Assembly: GCF_907177275.1 (NCBI RefSeq)
Contig: NZ_CAJSLV010000093.1
Location: forward strand, 1 to 40,534
DNA: 40,534 nt
Direction of reading: 5' to 3'
Origin: Actinacidiphila cocklensis
Lineage (GTDB): Bacteria; Actinomycetota; Actinomycetes; Streptomycetales; Streptomycetaceae
The notes beneath the pieces were generated by a model. That model did not search any database. It was not told the origin of the DNA and was given only the letters and a program-made list of their open reading frames with translations. Made by a program: the position numbers and the translations under genes. Shown here in pieces: positions 17,042-27,538 of this stretch (the stretch's first letter is position 1; every line of letters begins with the position of its first letter).

Positions 17042-18239
17042 CCGAAAAGGCCGGTGTGTCAACGGGTTGATTTCCGTCCAAAAGGGTCGAATCGCCCATC
17101 TCACTCAGAACCAGGGCAAGCGCTCCCAGAACCTCCGCCCGCGCACCGAGCGCCCCGGGCACCACGGACAGCCGCTGGGCGGCGCTGGGGATCGCGTAGC
17201 GTGACACCGACTCCCTTATCGGGCCGAGCACCAGCTCCCCCGCCTCGGCCAGGTCGCCGCCCAGCACGATGCGGCTGGGGTTGAGCAGGTTGCACAGGCT
17301 GGCCACGCCCATCCCTATGTGGCGCCCGACGTCCCCGGTCACCCGGCGGCAGCCCGGGTCGCCCTCGCGGGCCAGCTGCACCATGCGCGGCACGGTCAGC
17401 CCCTCGCCGTGGCTGCCGCGCAGCAGCTCAAGCACGTAGCGGGCCGCGGTGAAGGTCTCCAGGCAGCCGCGGTTGCCGCAGCGGCAGACAGGACCCGACT
17501 CGTCCAGCGTGATGTGACCGATCTCGCCCGCCGTGCCGCCCGGGCCGCGATAGATCCGGCCGTCGATCACCAGGCCGGCGCCGACGCCGCTCGCCACCTT
17601 GATGTAGGCCAGGTCCTTGACCCCGCGGCCGCCGCCCCAGACCAGCTCGCCGAGCGCGCCGAGGTTGGCGTCGTTGTCCACCTGGACCGGGACGCCGAGC
17701 CGGTCGGACATCTCCTGGCGCGGGTTGACACCGCTCCAGCCCGGCAGAATCGCGGTCGAGCCGAGCGCCCCGGTCTCCACGTCGATCGGCCCGGGCACCC
17801 CGAGCCCCACGCCGAGCACCTTCTCGGGGCTGATGCCGGTGGACTCCACGAGCCGGGCCACCAGCTGCTCGGCCCGGTCGAAGCCCTGCGAGGCCGACGC
17901 GTCCACGTCGATCGGCTCCGACTGCTCGGCCAGCACCTGGTGTGCCAGGTTGCCGACCGCGACCCGCAGGTGGGAGTGGCCGAAGTCGACGCCGACCACG
18001 ATGCCGGCGTCCCCGGACAGCGCCACGCTGCGCGCCCGCCGACCCCCCGAGGAGGTCGGCGTGACCTGCACCGTTCCGTTGTCCCGCAGCTCGCGTACGA
18101 TATTGGACACGGTCGCAGCCGACAGACCGGTACTGCGCGCGATCTCCGCCTGGGTGAGCGATCCGGCCAGTCGTACGGCACGCACCACGCGTTCCAGATT
18201 GGCCCGGTGCAGCGACGACTGCGATCCCGGAGTCTCCAC
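17037..18239 (-). CDS. rok7B7: ROK-family transcriptional regulator
   Basis: A 400-aa regulator. The N-terminal winged HTH (about 28-60) includes LTQAEIARSTGLSAATVSN. A ROK sugar-kinase-like domain follows (GVDFGHSHLRVAVGN, then GVGLGVPGPIDVETG), with the zinc motif in PVCRCGNRGCLETF (CxCGxxGC). ROK regulators sense sugars or sugar phosphates in the cytoplasm. In S. coelicolor the orthologue beside xylFGH, Rok7B7, represses the xylose operon and affects carbon control and antibiotic production. The GTG start at 18239 has AGGAG 8 nt upstream, and the ETPGSQSSLHRANLERVVRA start matches my memory of that protein. The stop is TAA. Confidence 0.9.
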   Translation of the reverse strand: METPGSQSSLHRANLERVVRAVRLAGSLTQAEIARSTGLSAATVSNIVRELRDNGTVQVTPTSSGGRRARSVALSGDAGIVVGVDFGHSHLRVAVGNLAHQVLAEQSEPIDVDASASQGFDRAEQLVARLVESTGISPEKVLGVGLGVPGPIDVETGALGSTAILPGWSGVNPRQEMSDRLGVPVQVDNDANLGALGELVWGGGRGVKDLAYIKVASGVGAGLVIDGRIYRGPGGTAGEIGHITLDESGPVCRCGNRGCLETFTAARYVLELLRGSHGEGLTVPRMVQLAREGDPGCRRVTGDVGRHIGMGVASLCNLLNPSRIVLGGDLAEAGELVLGPIRESVSRYAIPSAAQRLSVVPGALGARAEVLGALALVLSEMGDSTLLDGNQPVDTPAFSA

Positions 18240-18347
18240 GACATCCACTCCTGCCCGGCAGGCGGCCCGTGTCCGTCTGCCCGCATGGGACGGGGCCGAC
18301 TCTGATGCCGGATGCAGCACACCAGCGAGACCCCGTCGTCTACAACA

Positions 18348-18370
18348 TGTGAACTCTAAGTTGAGTGTTT
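18348..18370. promoter_or_regulatory. Candidate autoregulatory site upstream of rok7B7
   Basis: TGTGAACTCTAAGTTGAG (18348-18365) matches 14 of 18 bases with 17024-17041 upstream of xylF. GTTGAGTGTTT (18360-18370) is the reverse complement of the xylF element at 16984-16994 with one mismatch. It lies about 110 nt upstream of the rok7B7 start. Confidence 0.4.
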
Positions 18371-18437
18371 GGGGTGATGTCCCGTCAAGGGGGAGAACCA
18401 CACCGTTATGCGATTCGGCTCGGCGAACGCCGATCAG

Positions 18438-18460
18438 CGGCTCCGCTGAGAGCGGAGCCG
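18438..18460. terminator. ngcEFG operon terminator
   Basis: A perfect 10-bp stem CGGCTCCGCT / AGCGGAGCCG with a GAG loop, 62 nt beyond the ngcG stop on the minus strand and upstream of rok7B7. Confidence 0.75.
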
Positions 18461-18521
18461 CCGAGCGTCGGCCGACCGTGCGCGGGTGTGGCGACGGGTG
18501 CCTGGGGGTGTCGGAGTGGGC

Positions 18522-19448
18522 CTACTTGAGCGCCCCCGCGGTGAGTCCGGCCTGCACCTGGCGCTGGAAGACGATGTACACGGCCAGTACCGGGAGCATG
18601 GCGATCGACAGTCCCGCGAAGAGCCCGCCCCAGTCGCCCTGGTAGCCCTGCTGCACCGCGAGGTCGGCCAGACCCTGGGTGAGCACCCACTTGCTGGTGT
18701 CGCCCTGGTTCAGCACCAGCGGCAGCAGGTACTGGTTCCACTGCCCCAGCACGTTGAAGATCCCGATGCTGATGATGCCGGGCTTGGCCATCGGCACCAT
18801 GATCTGGAAGAACGTCCTGGTGTGCGAGGCGCCGTCCACCAGCGCCGCCTCCGCCACCGACGTCGGCAGGGTGCGGAAGAACGACGCCATGAAGAAGACG
18901 GTGAAGGGCAGCGAGTAGGCGATGTAGACCAGGATCAGCCCCGGCAGGGTGTTGATGATGCCGAGGTTGGTGGTCACGAAGAACAGCGGCACCAGCACCA
19001 TGACCACCGGGAAGGCCATGCCGCCCACGAAGGTGAAGTAGATCAGCCGGTTGCCGGGGAACTCGAAGCGGGCCAGCACGTAGGCCGCCATCGACCCGAA
19101 GAGCATGGTGCCGAGGGTCGAGAAGCCGACCACGATGACGGTGTTGATGAAGTACTGGCCCATGTTCGCCTTCGACCAGGCGTGGGACCAGTTCTCGAAG
19201 TGGAAGTGGGTCGGCAGCGACAGCGGGTGGCTGAGGATGTCGCCCGAGCTCTTGAAGGAGCTCCACAGCGCCCACAGCAGGGGCAGGCCCACCATCAGTC
19301 CCCATACGGCCAGGAAGACGTGGCTGAAGGCGTTCAGCACGCCGCCCTCGCTGCGCCGCCACTTCCAGCGGGCCGCGTTCGAGGCGGGTGTGCCGGACTT
19401 GCGGGGCGGGGAGCCGGGGGTGGCGTCCTCGATCGTGTCGGTTGTCAT
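18522..19448 (-). CDS. ngcG: Carbohydrate ABC transporter permease (NgcG-type)
   Basis: A 308-aa CUT1-family inner-membrane permease with six predicted helices. The EAA loop is EAALVDGASHTRTFFQIMVPMAKPG. The second permease of this class typically ends like this one (QRQVQAGLTAGALK). Together with NgcF and NgcE it forms an importer for GlcNAc/chitooligosaccharides, with an ATPase (probably the shared MsiK) encoded elsewhere. It starts at ATG 19448, 10 nt after the ngcF stop, with AGGGGTG ahead. Assignment to ngc rests on sequence resemblance and on its position beside rok7B7. Confidence 0.85.
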   Translation of the reverse strand: MTTDTIEDATPGSPPRKSGTPASNAARWKWRRSEGGVLNAFSHVFLAVWGLMVGLPLLWALWSSFKSSGDILSHPLSLPTHFHFENWSHAWSKANMGQYFINTVIVVGFSTLGTMLFGSMAAYVLARFEFPGNRLIYFTFVGGMAFPVVMVLVPLFFVTTNLGIINTLPGLILVYIAYSLPFTVFFMASFFRTLPTSVAEAALVDGASHTRTFFQIMVPMAKPGIISIGIFNVLGQWNQYLLPLVLNQGDTSKWVLTQGLADLAVQQGYQGDWGGLFAGLSIAMLPVLAVYIVFQRQVQAGLTAGALK

Positions 19449-19458
19449 AGCGGCACCC

Positions 19459-20379
19459 CTAGAACTCGATACGCTCGCGGCGCGACAGCCGCAGCGTCAG
19501 TACGGCGAACAGCAGCGTCACGAGCAGCATGGCGACACCCATGGCCGCCGCCAGGCCGTACTGGCTGTTGTCCCGGAAGGCCGTCTTGAACAGCAGCAGC
19601 GGCACCACGTCGGTCTTCTCGTTGGGACCGCCGTTGTTGACCGACATCAGCTGCACGTAGGCGAAGGCGTCCATCGCGATGATGCCCATGTAGACCCAGC
19701 CGGTGGCGACGGTGTCGGACAGCAGCGGCAGGGTGACCCTGAAGAAGGTGGTCGACCGGTTGGCGCCGTCCAGCAGCGAGGCCTCGTAGATCTCGGTGGG
19801 GATGGAGGACATCCCGGCCGAGAAGAGCACCACGTAGAAGCCGACGTTCGCCCAGACCATCACCGCCATGATGCAGGCCAGTGCGAGCTTCGGGTCGCCC
19901 AGCCAGGTCTGCGAGCCGATCCCGACCGCCCCCAGCACGACGTTGAGCACGCCCTCGTCGGGGTCGGGGTTGTAGACCTGCTGCCACAGGATGGCGATCA
20001 CCGCGACCGACAGCACCTGCGGGAAGAAGAAGATGATCTTGTAGGCGCCCGACCCCCTCACACCGGCGACCGACGCACTGCCTTTGCGCCGGCCGCCGAC
20101 GTTGAGCATGAAAGCGAAGAACAGACCGAGCGCCAGCGTCACCACGGGCACGATCAGCAGCAGCAGGATGTTGTGCCACAGGGACTGCCAGAAGAGGTGG
20201 TCATGAATGATCTTCCGGTAGTTCCCGAACCCGATGTAGTGCTTGTCGGGGGTGAGCCCGGTCCAGTCCGTCAGGGAGATCTGGAAATCCTGTACGAAGG
20301 GCGAGATCACAAGGACCCCGTACAGCGCCAGGGGGATCGCCAGAAATCCGATGATGAACCGGTACTTGCCGTGTCGCAT
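19459..20379 (-). CDS. ngcF: Carbohydrate ABC transporter permease (NgcF-type)
   Basis: A 306-aa CUT1-family permease with about six helices. The N-terminus is YRFIIGFLAIPLALYGVLVI, and the EAA loop is YEASLLDGANRSTTFFRVTLP. It partners NgcG in the membrane and receives substrate from NgcE. It lies 43 nt downstream of ngcE. The start ATG at 20379 has only a weak SD. No ATPase gene is in the operon, as is normal for streptomycete CUT1 systems energised by a common ATPase. Confidence 0.87.
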   Translation of the reverse strand: MRHGKYRFIIGFLAIPLALYGVLVISPFVQDFQISLTDWTGLTPDKHYIGFGNYRKIIHDHLFWQSLWHNILLLLIVPVVTLALGLFFAFMLNVGGRRKGSASVAGVRGSGAYKIIFFFPQVLSVAVIAILWQQVYNPDPDEGVLNVVLGAVGIGSQTWLGDPKLALACIMAVMVWANVGFYVVLFSAGMSSIPTEIYEASLLDGANRSTTFFRVTLPLLSDTVATGWVYMGIIAMDAFAYVQLMSVNNGGPNEKTDVVPLLLFKTAFRDNSQYGLAAAMGVAMLLVTLLFAVLTLRLSRRERIEF

Positions 20380-20422
20380 GTCGCCGGTCGCTCTCGTCTC
20401 AGCCGTTAGAGGGGAATACGGA

Positions 20423-21847
20423 TCAGGCGCCGTGCTTGAACTTCGGCACGGACGAGTCCTTCTTCGTGGCGTCCGACGCCTTCTGGGCGCCCTCGATCCA
20501 CTTGGCGGCCGTGATGTCCCCGGTGAGGAGCTGGGCGGTCAGGTTGCCGATGGTCTCGTTGTTGAGCTTCTTGTACCAGTCCTGGATGCGCGCGTTGAGC
20601 ACGTTGGTGCCCGCGGCCTTGAGCACCACGCCGGCCGAGGTCAGGCCGGGGGTGAGGGTCAGGCCGTCGGCCGCGCCGCTGACGCAGGTGAGGGACTTGA
20701 CGGCGTTGGTGAAGTTGGTGGTCTGCTTCTTGCTGAGCATGATGCGCAGCAGTTCCATGCCGCCGGCCGGGTTCTTGCCGTTCGCCGCGACGATGTACGG
20801 CTCGCCCGCGGCCGCGTAGATGGTGCCGAAGGGCATCTTGTCGCTGTCGCCGGCGCCGACCAGCGGGCCGACCGCCAGGTCGAAGTCCTTGGGCATGGTC
20901 GGGGCGGCCTCGTTCTCCACCCACGAACCGTCCGCCACCAGGGCGGCCTTGCCCTTGGTCCAGTCGGTCTGCATCTGGATGTGGGTCTTGCCCTCGGAAC
21001 CGGCCAGGAAGTACTTCTTGGCCGCCAGCTCCTCGTAGTAGGCGAGGACCTGCTTGACCGCGTCGACCTGGAAGGCGCCGTCCTCCAGGTCGTCGATGGC
21101 GTTGAGCACCTCCCGGCCGCCGACCTTGCCGATCTGGGCGAGGAGGTCGAAGTGCACGTAGTACGGGTACTTGCCGGGGTAGGTGAACAGCGCGATGCCG
21201 GCGGCCTTGGTCTTGGCGCCGAGCGCGATCATCTCGTCGAAGGTCTTGGGGTACGTCCAGCCCTTCTCCTGGAAGAGCTTGTTGGAGTACCAGCTGCCGT
21301 ACACGGTGAAGGCGTAGTTGAGCGCGTACATCGCCTGCGAGCCGAACTGGCCCTGCTCGACGGTGCCGGCGATCAGTATGTCGCGGACCTTCTTCGACGG
21401 GTCGTCGATGGTCGGGGCGTCCAGCAGGGCCGTGAGGTCCTGCAGCTTCCCCTCCTTGGCCAGGGCCGCGGTGTCGAGGTTGTCGGCACCGGAGTTGTCC
21501 ATGAAGTCCGGCGGCGTGTTGTTGGCGAAACGCGGCTGCAACTTCGGGCCGATGCCCTGGGTACCGGTGTGCTTGGTGGTGACGCCGAAGGCCTTGTTGT
21601 AGTCGGCCTCGGCCGCCTTGACATAGTCGTCGCCGAATCCGCCCTTGAAGACGAACACCTCAAGCGGCGCACCGTTCTTGACACCGAGGGGGTTCGCCGC
21701 GGACTTGGTACCGGTCGCCACCGGCTTGTTCTTGTCCCCGCCACTGGACGACGCGCACGCCGACAGCAGCGAGGCCGACGGAATCGCCACCACGCCGATC
21801 GCCATTGCCCGCTTGATTGCATCGCGCCGGTTGAACTCGGATCCCAT
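20423..21847 (-). CDS. ngcE: Sugar-binding lipoprotein (NgcE-type, twin-arginine signal)
   Basis: A 474-aa extracellular solute-binding protein. The signal sequence carries FNRRDAIKRAMAI, a twin-arginine motif, and a lipobox LLSAC with Cys31, so it is probably a Tat-exported lipoprotein. The mature part is a large SBP_bac fold (PPDFMDNSGADNLD, then SWVENEAAPTMPKDF). In S. coelicolor the orthologue binds chitin oligosaccharides and in S. olivaceoviridis GlcNAc/chitobiose. The ATG at 21847 is preceded by GAGGA 7 nt upstream; longer frame starts have no SD or signal. A DasR-like operator covers its promoter. Confidence 0.88.
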   Translation of the reverse strand: MGSEFNRRDAIKRAMAIGVVAIPSASLLSACASSSGGDKNKPVATGTKSAANPLGVKNGAPLEVFVFKGGFGDDYVKAAEADYNKAFGVTTKHTGTQGIGPKLQPRFANNTPPDFMDNSGADNLDTAALAKEGKLQDLTALLDAPTIDDPSKKVRDILIAGTVEQGQFGSQAMYALNYAFTVYGSWYSNKLFQEKGWTYPKTFDEMIALGAKTKAAGIALFTYPGKYPYYVHFDLLAQIGKVGGREVLNAIDDLEDGAFQVDAVKQVLAYYEELAAKKYFLAGSEGKTHIQMQTDWTKGKAALVADGSWVENEAAPTMPKDFDLAVGPLVGAGDSDKMPFGTIYAAAGEPYIVAANGKNPAGGMELLRIMLSKKQTTNFTNAVKSLTCVSGAADGLTLTPGLTSAGVVLKAAGTNVLNARIQDWYKKLNNETIGNLTAQLLTGDITAAKWIEGAQKASDATKKDSSVPKFKHGA

Positions 21848-22031
21848 GCTCAAGTCCTCGCCTTCTCCAGGACTCATGCGGTGCAGCGGAATCCGCCGTC
21901 GACCGCGAACAGTTGAAGCTTGAGTGATGCCGTGCATCCAGTGAGGCAGGGAACGATATCCGACGACCGGCGGTGACACCCCGCCGATTGACCCGCCTGA
22001 CCCCGCGCTCCAGCAGGTTCCCTGGACGCCG

Positions 22032-22064
22032 ACAGGTATAGTCCACTTCTCTCCGGCAGGGCAA
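22032..22064 (-). promoter_or_regulatory. ngcE promoter with DasR-responsive element
   Basis: On the minus strand a -35 TTGCCC (22059-22064), an 18-nt spacer and a -10 TATACC (22035-22040) are visible. The plus-strand 16-mer ACAGGTATAGTCCACT (22032-22047) matches 13 of 16 positions of the DasR dre consensus as I recall it, and covers the -10. DasR, the GlcNAc-responsive GntR repressor, is known to control chitin/GlcNAc uptake genes. In the rest of the 416-nt gap 21848-22263 I see only the terminator at 22201-22234. Confidence 0.6.
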
Positions 22065-22200
22065 GATCAAGAGAGCGTTTGGCGGGCAAGCTTTCCCGAG
22101 TTGAGACCTGTCCGAAATGCGGGACGACAAAACCGCAGGTCAGAGCGTTCCCTGTGTGGCGATGGAGGACGATCGACGGATCCACTTGCACAAAACGGAC

Positions 22201-22234
22201 GGACCGCGTCCCCCCTGCCAGGGGAACGCGGTCC
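22201..22234. terminator. Terminator downstream of acnA
   Basis: GGACCGCGT (22201-22209) pairs with ACGCGGTCC (22226-22234), extended inward by C/G pairs after one mismatch, 30 nt beyond the acnA stop. Confidence 0.75.
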
Positions 22235-22263
22235 GCGCTACTCGTGAGTTAACCTGCCAGCGG

Positions 22264-24978
<2,715 letters not shown>

Positions 24979-25065
24979 GGCAGTCTCCTTCGTGTGTCGT
25001 CCTGCGTCCTTGCGCGCGCATCTCCGCGGCCACGCTCCCAGCGCTGTCGCGGTACGCCTCGGCAT

Positions 25066-25085
25066 TTATCTCGATGTCGAGATAA
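25066..25085. promoter_or_regulatory. Perfect 20-nt palindromic operator upstream of acnA
   Basis: TTATCTCGA-TG-TCGAGATAA has 9-bp arms and a 2-nt centre, in an AT-rich island. Just upstream on the minus strand is TAGAGT, a possible -10. The arrangement suits repression of acnA. The ATCTC-N6-GAGAT core recurs in the promoter at 27511-27526. Confidence 0.7.
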
Positions 25086-25137
25086 CTCTAGTACATGACG
25101 GCGGAAGGTTCATGTGCGGCCGCCGTGTCCCTGCGAG

Positions 25138-25270
25138 CGGGGGGCGGGAGGGGCGCCAGGCGGGGCCGGCAGGCGGGGCGGGCACGGGGGCCTCGGGGGC
25201 CGGCCGGGGCGTGCCTCGGGGGGCGACGCCGGGGCGGGGAGCAGGACCGGCTGGGGCCGGGGCGGGCGGC
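25138..25270 (+). other. G-rich tract upstream of the LCM methyltransferase gene
   Basis: Many runs of three to six G occur on the plus strand with short spacers and a strong G-over-C skew, between the acnA operator and the ATG at 25317. The sequence is compatible with G-quadruplex formation. No gene is apparent; an open frame here is low-complexity only. Confidence 0.5.
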
Positions 25271-25316
25271 ACTTGCGCCGAGGCGGTGGGCCGATGGTAC
25301 GAAGGGGGGTGACGGG

Positions 25317-26177
25317 ATGTCATTTCCGTCAACTTCGGTCCGCTACGGGGGTTTTCGCACCATGCACGGTGGAGTCGCACTCACCGCCTATCTCGTCAAC
25401 GAATCACGCGCCCGGCGGCCTGAGCTGGCCGCCGACCCGCTGGCCGCCGCCTGGATACCGGACGCCGACAGGGCCGGGGTCACCGAGCTGTGGCAGGGGT
25501 ACGCCGACGCCGTCTACCCGCACGACGACCTGGTCGTCGCGCTGCGCGGCCGGTTCATCGCGGACGTGCTGGCCGAGACGCTCGCCAAGGACCCCGAGAC
25601 CGTGCTGGTGGTGTGCGGCGCGGGCTTCTCCTCCTATCCCTGGCTGCTGGACTTCCCCGCCGCGCTGGAGGTGGACCTGCCGGATATGGCCGAGGCCAAG
25701 CGGCGGCGGGCGGCGGAGCTGACGGCGGCCGGGACGCTGCCGCCGCGCGACGTCCGGCACCTGGGGGCCGACCTGGGCAGCGCGGCCGACCGGGACCGGG
25801 TGGCGCAGGCCGTGCGCGAGCTGGCCGGCGGGCGGCCGGTGGCGTACGTGGCGGAGGGCGTGCTGTTCTATCTGCCGCCGGAGGACGCCCGGGCGGTGGT
25901 GGCGCTGGGTGCCGCCTTCGGCGGTGCGGCCCTGACCGCGGTCAGCTACTGGCCCGCCGCCGCGTCGGGCAGCAGGGTGCTCGCCGGGCAGCGCGACTGG
26001 TTCCGCAGCCGCGCGGTGCCGCCGGAGGCCTCGTATCTGACCCACGCCGAGCTGGTGGCGCTGCTGGACGGCCCGCTGCTCGACCTGGGTCCCGAGGACC
26101 TTCAGCGCCGCTACCTGGGCGGCGTGACGGTGCCCGAGTCCGAGCTGATCCCCGAGTACGTGGCGGTGGCCGGATGA
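25317..26177 (+). CDS. Class I SAM-dependent methyltransferase, leucine carboxyl methyltransferase-like
   Basis: A 286-aa protein of the LCM/PPM1 family often annotated as O-methyltransferase. Recognisable parts are TMHGGVALTAYLVNESRARR, the SAM-site strand VLVVCGAGFSSYPWLLDFP, the acidic strand LEVDLPDMAEAKRRRAAEL, and VAYVAEGVLFYLPPEDAR, typical of this family. The ATG at 25317 is preceded by AAGGGGGG; in-frame sequence upstream of it is low-complexity. The stop overlaps the start of the next gene (ATGA, 26174-26177). The substrate is unknown. It could methylate a small metabolite or a carboxyl group. Confidence 0.8.
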   Translation: MSFPSTSVRYGGFRTMHGGVALTAYLVNESRARRPELAADPLAAAWIPDADRAGVTELWQGYADAVYPHDDLVVALRGRFIADVLAETLAKDPETVLVVCGAGFSSYPWLLDFPAALEVDLPDMAEAKRRRAAELTAAGTLPPRDVRHLGADLGSAADRDRVAQAVRELAGGRPVAYVAEGVLFYLPPEDARAVVALGAAFGGAALTAVSYWPAAASGSRVLAGQRDWFRSRAVPPEASYLTHAELVALLDGPLLDLGPEDLQRRYLGGVTVPESELIPEYVAVAG

Positions 26178-27373
26178 CCCGTGGCACGCAGGAGGTGCTG
26201 CACCTGCAGAGCCGGGCGTACCCGCTGCACCACCGCTCCCCCGGTACGGCCCTGGAGCTGGTGGCGGTGCCAGGGCACGGCGAGCTGCAGCCGGTCGTCG
26301 GCGGCCTGAAGTCGCTGGCGTACAACCCGGACAGCACCATCGAGATCGACCTGACCGCGGTCATCGGCCGCTCGGTCTCGCTGCCGGGCGCCGAGATCCT
26401 GGCCTGCCACGCCCGGATCCTGACCGCGGGCACCGTCCTGGTGGTCTACGCCCTGCGGCACGAGCGGGACCTGCGGGAGCTGGCGCTGCCGGAGCTGGAC
26501 GCGCTGGACTCGCAGGTCAACCGGACGCTGCGGGAGGCCGACGCGACGATCCTCACCGCCGTGCTCGCCGCCTCGGTGAGCAGCGGCCTGGTGCAGGGCA
26601 TCGCGCTGCGGCCCGACCTGGCGCTCAGCGGCGGGCAGTCGCCGATCGACCGCCAGTCGGCACGCTACAACTGCCACTTCGTCACCCAGGACCCGCCGTG
26701 GGCGTCCGACGCCCGGGTGCCCGAGCTGATCTCGGGTCCCGACTGCCGGATACTTCTGCCGTACACCTACGCCTGGGACTGCGACCCGGCGACGCCGCTG
26801 GACGAGCTGCTGACCATGACCGAGCCCACGGACATCGCGGTGGCCCAGCAGTCGCTGCTGGTCGGCGCGCTGATCGCCGGCCGCTGGGTGCTCGCCGACC
26901 TGGCGCACGGCCATCCGGAGAGCACCGACGTGCACGCCTTCCGGCGCTTCCTGGACGGCCTGTGGGCCGACTTCCACCATCTCGACGCCTACCGGATCGA
27001 GTCGACCCAGACGCACCGGGCCAGCTACCTGTCGGCCCGCCAGGTGATCGGGCTCGACGACACCCAGGAGCGGGCCGACAAGCTGCTCGGCTACGTCAGC
27101 AACTCGCTGCTGGCCGCCTCCTCGCAGCGCGCCGAGGCGCTGGACGCCCGGCTCAACCGGGTGGCGGCGGCGCTGACCGTGGTGAGCGCGGCGTCGTTCG
27201 GCCTGGACATCGCCGTCTTCGTGCTGCCGCAGGTGTCGCTGGCGACCAAGCTGGGCGTCGTCGTCGGCCTGGTCGGGATGGCGGTGTCCTGCCTGATGGC
27301 GGTGATCGTGCCGCGGGTCCGGCGGGCTCCCGGCGAGGTTCCGCGCCGTCGGTACTGGTCACCGCGGGTGTGA
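26174..27373 (+). CDS. Hypothetical membrane protein with CorA-like C-terminal architecture
   Basis: A 399-aa protein I cannot assign to a named family. The large soluble N-terminal part (1-310) is acidic and mixed alpha/beta. An amphipathic helix with EALDARLNRVAAALTVVSAA leads into two membrane helices (about 325-380), then a short basic tail (PRVRRAPGEVPRRR). The soluble domain, long helix and two C-terminal TM helices recall CorA magnesium channels, but the GMN motif after TM1 is missing. It is translationally coupled to the LCM-type methyltransferase, suggesting a shared process. Confidence 0.6.
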   Translation: MTRGTQEVLHLQSRAYPLHHRSPGTALELVAVPGHGELQPVVGGLKSLAYNPDSTIEIDLTAVIGRSVSLPGAEILACHARILTAGTVLVVYALRHERDLRELALPELDALDSQVNRTLREADATILTAVLAASVSSGLVQGIALRPDLALSGGQSPIDRQSARYNCHFVTQDPPWASDARVPELISGPDCRILLPYTYAWDCDPATPLDELLTMTEPTDIAVAQQSLLVGALIAGRWVLADLAHGHPESTDVHAFRRFLDGLWADFHHLDAYRIESTQTHRASYLSARQVIGLDDTQERADKLLGYVSNSLLAASSQRAEALDARLNRVAAALTVVSAASFGLDIAVFVLPQVSLATKLGVVVGLVGMAVSCLMAVIVPRVRRAPGEVPRRRYWSPRV

Positions 27374-27388
27374 CCTGTGTGGCAGGGG

Positions 27389-27416
27389 TTGCGCAACGTG
27401 CCTCAGTAGGTACGGT
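27389..27416 (+). promoter_or_regulatory. Possible promoter upstream of the HTH-MurA gene
   Basis: TTGCGC (27389-27394), a 16-nt spacer and TACGGT (27411-27416). The -35 lies within the palindrome GTTGCGCAAC (27388-27397). It could give a leadered transcript of the HTH-MurA gene besides the leaderless promoter at 27504-27531. Confidence 0.3.
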
Positions 27417-27503
27417 GAGGGCGTCGGCGCAGCACCTGCGGACGGCCCTGCAACGGGGCCATCCGGGTCACGGTCACACACGCCACGGATGGCGGTACCC
27501 GCG

Positions 27504-27531
27504 TTGCCTCATCTCACATATGAGATAGGGT
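27504..27531 (+). promoter_or_regulatory. Leaderless promoter and operator of the HTH-MurA gene
   Basis: -35 TTGCCT (27504-27509), 16-nt spacer, -10 TAGGGT (27526-27531), then 7 nt to the ATG at 27539 with no SD. The inverted repeat ATCTCA-CATA-TGAGAT (27511-27526) fills the spacer. A protein bound here would exclude RNA polymerase. It shares the ATCTC-N6-GAGAT core with the acnA operator. Confidence 0.6.
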
Positions 27532-27538
27532 CACCCAC

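Noticed and set aside
27416..27528. Small ORF (GTG at 27416) upstream of the HTH-MurA gene
   Set aside because: No SD, His/Arg-rich composition, and it overlaps the promoter; nothing supports translation.
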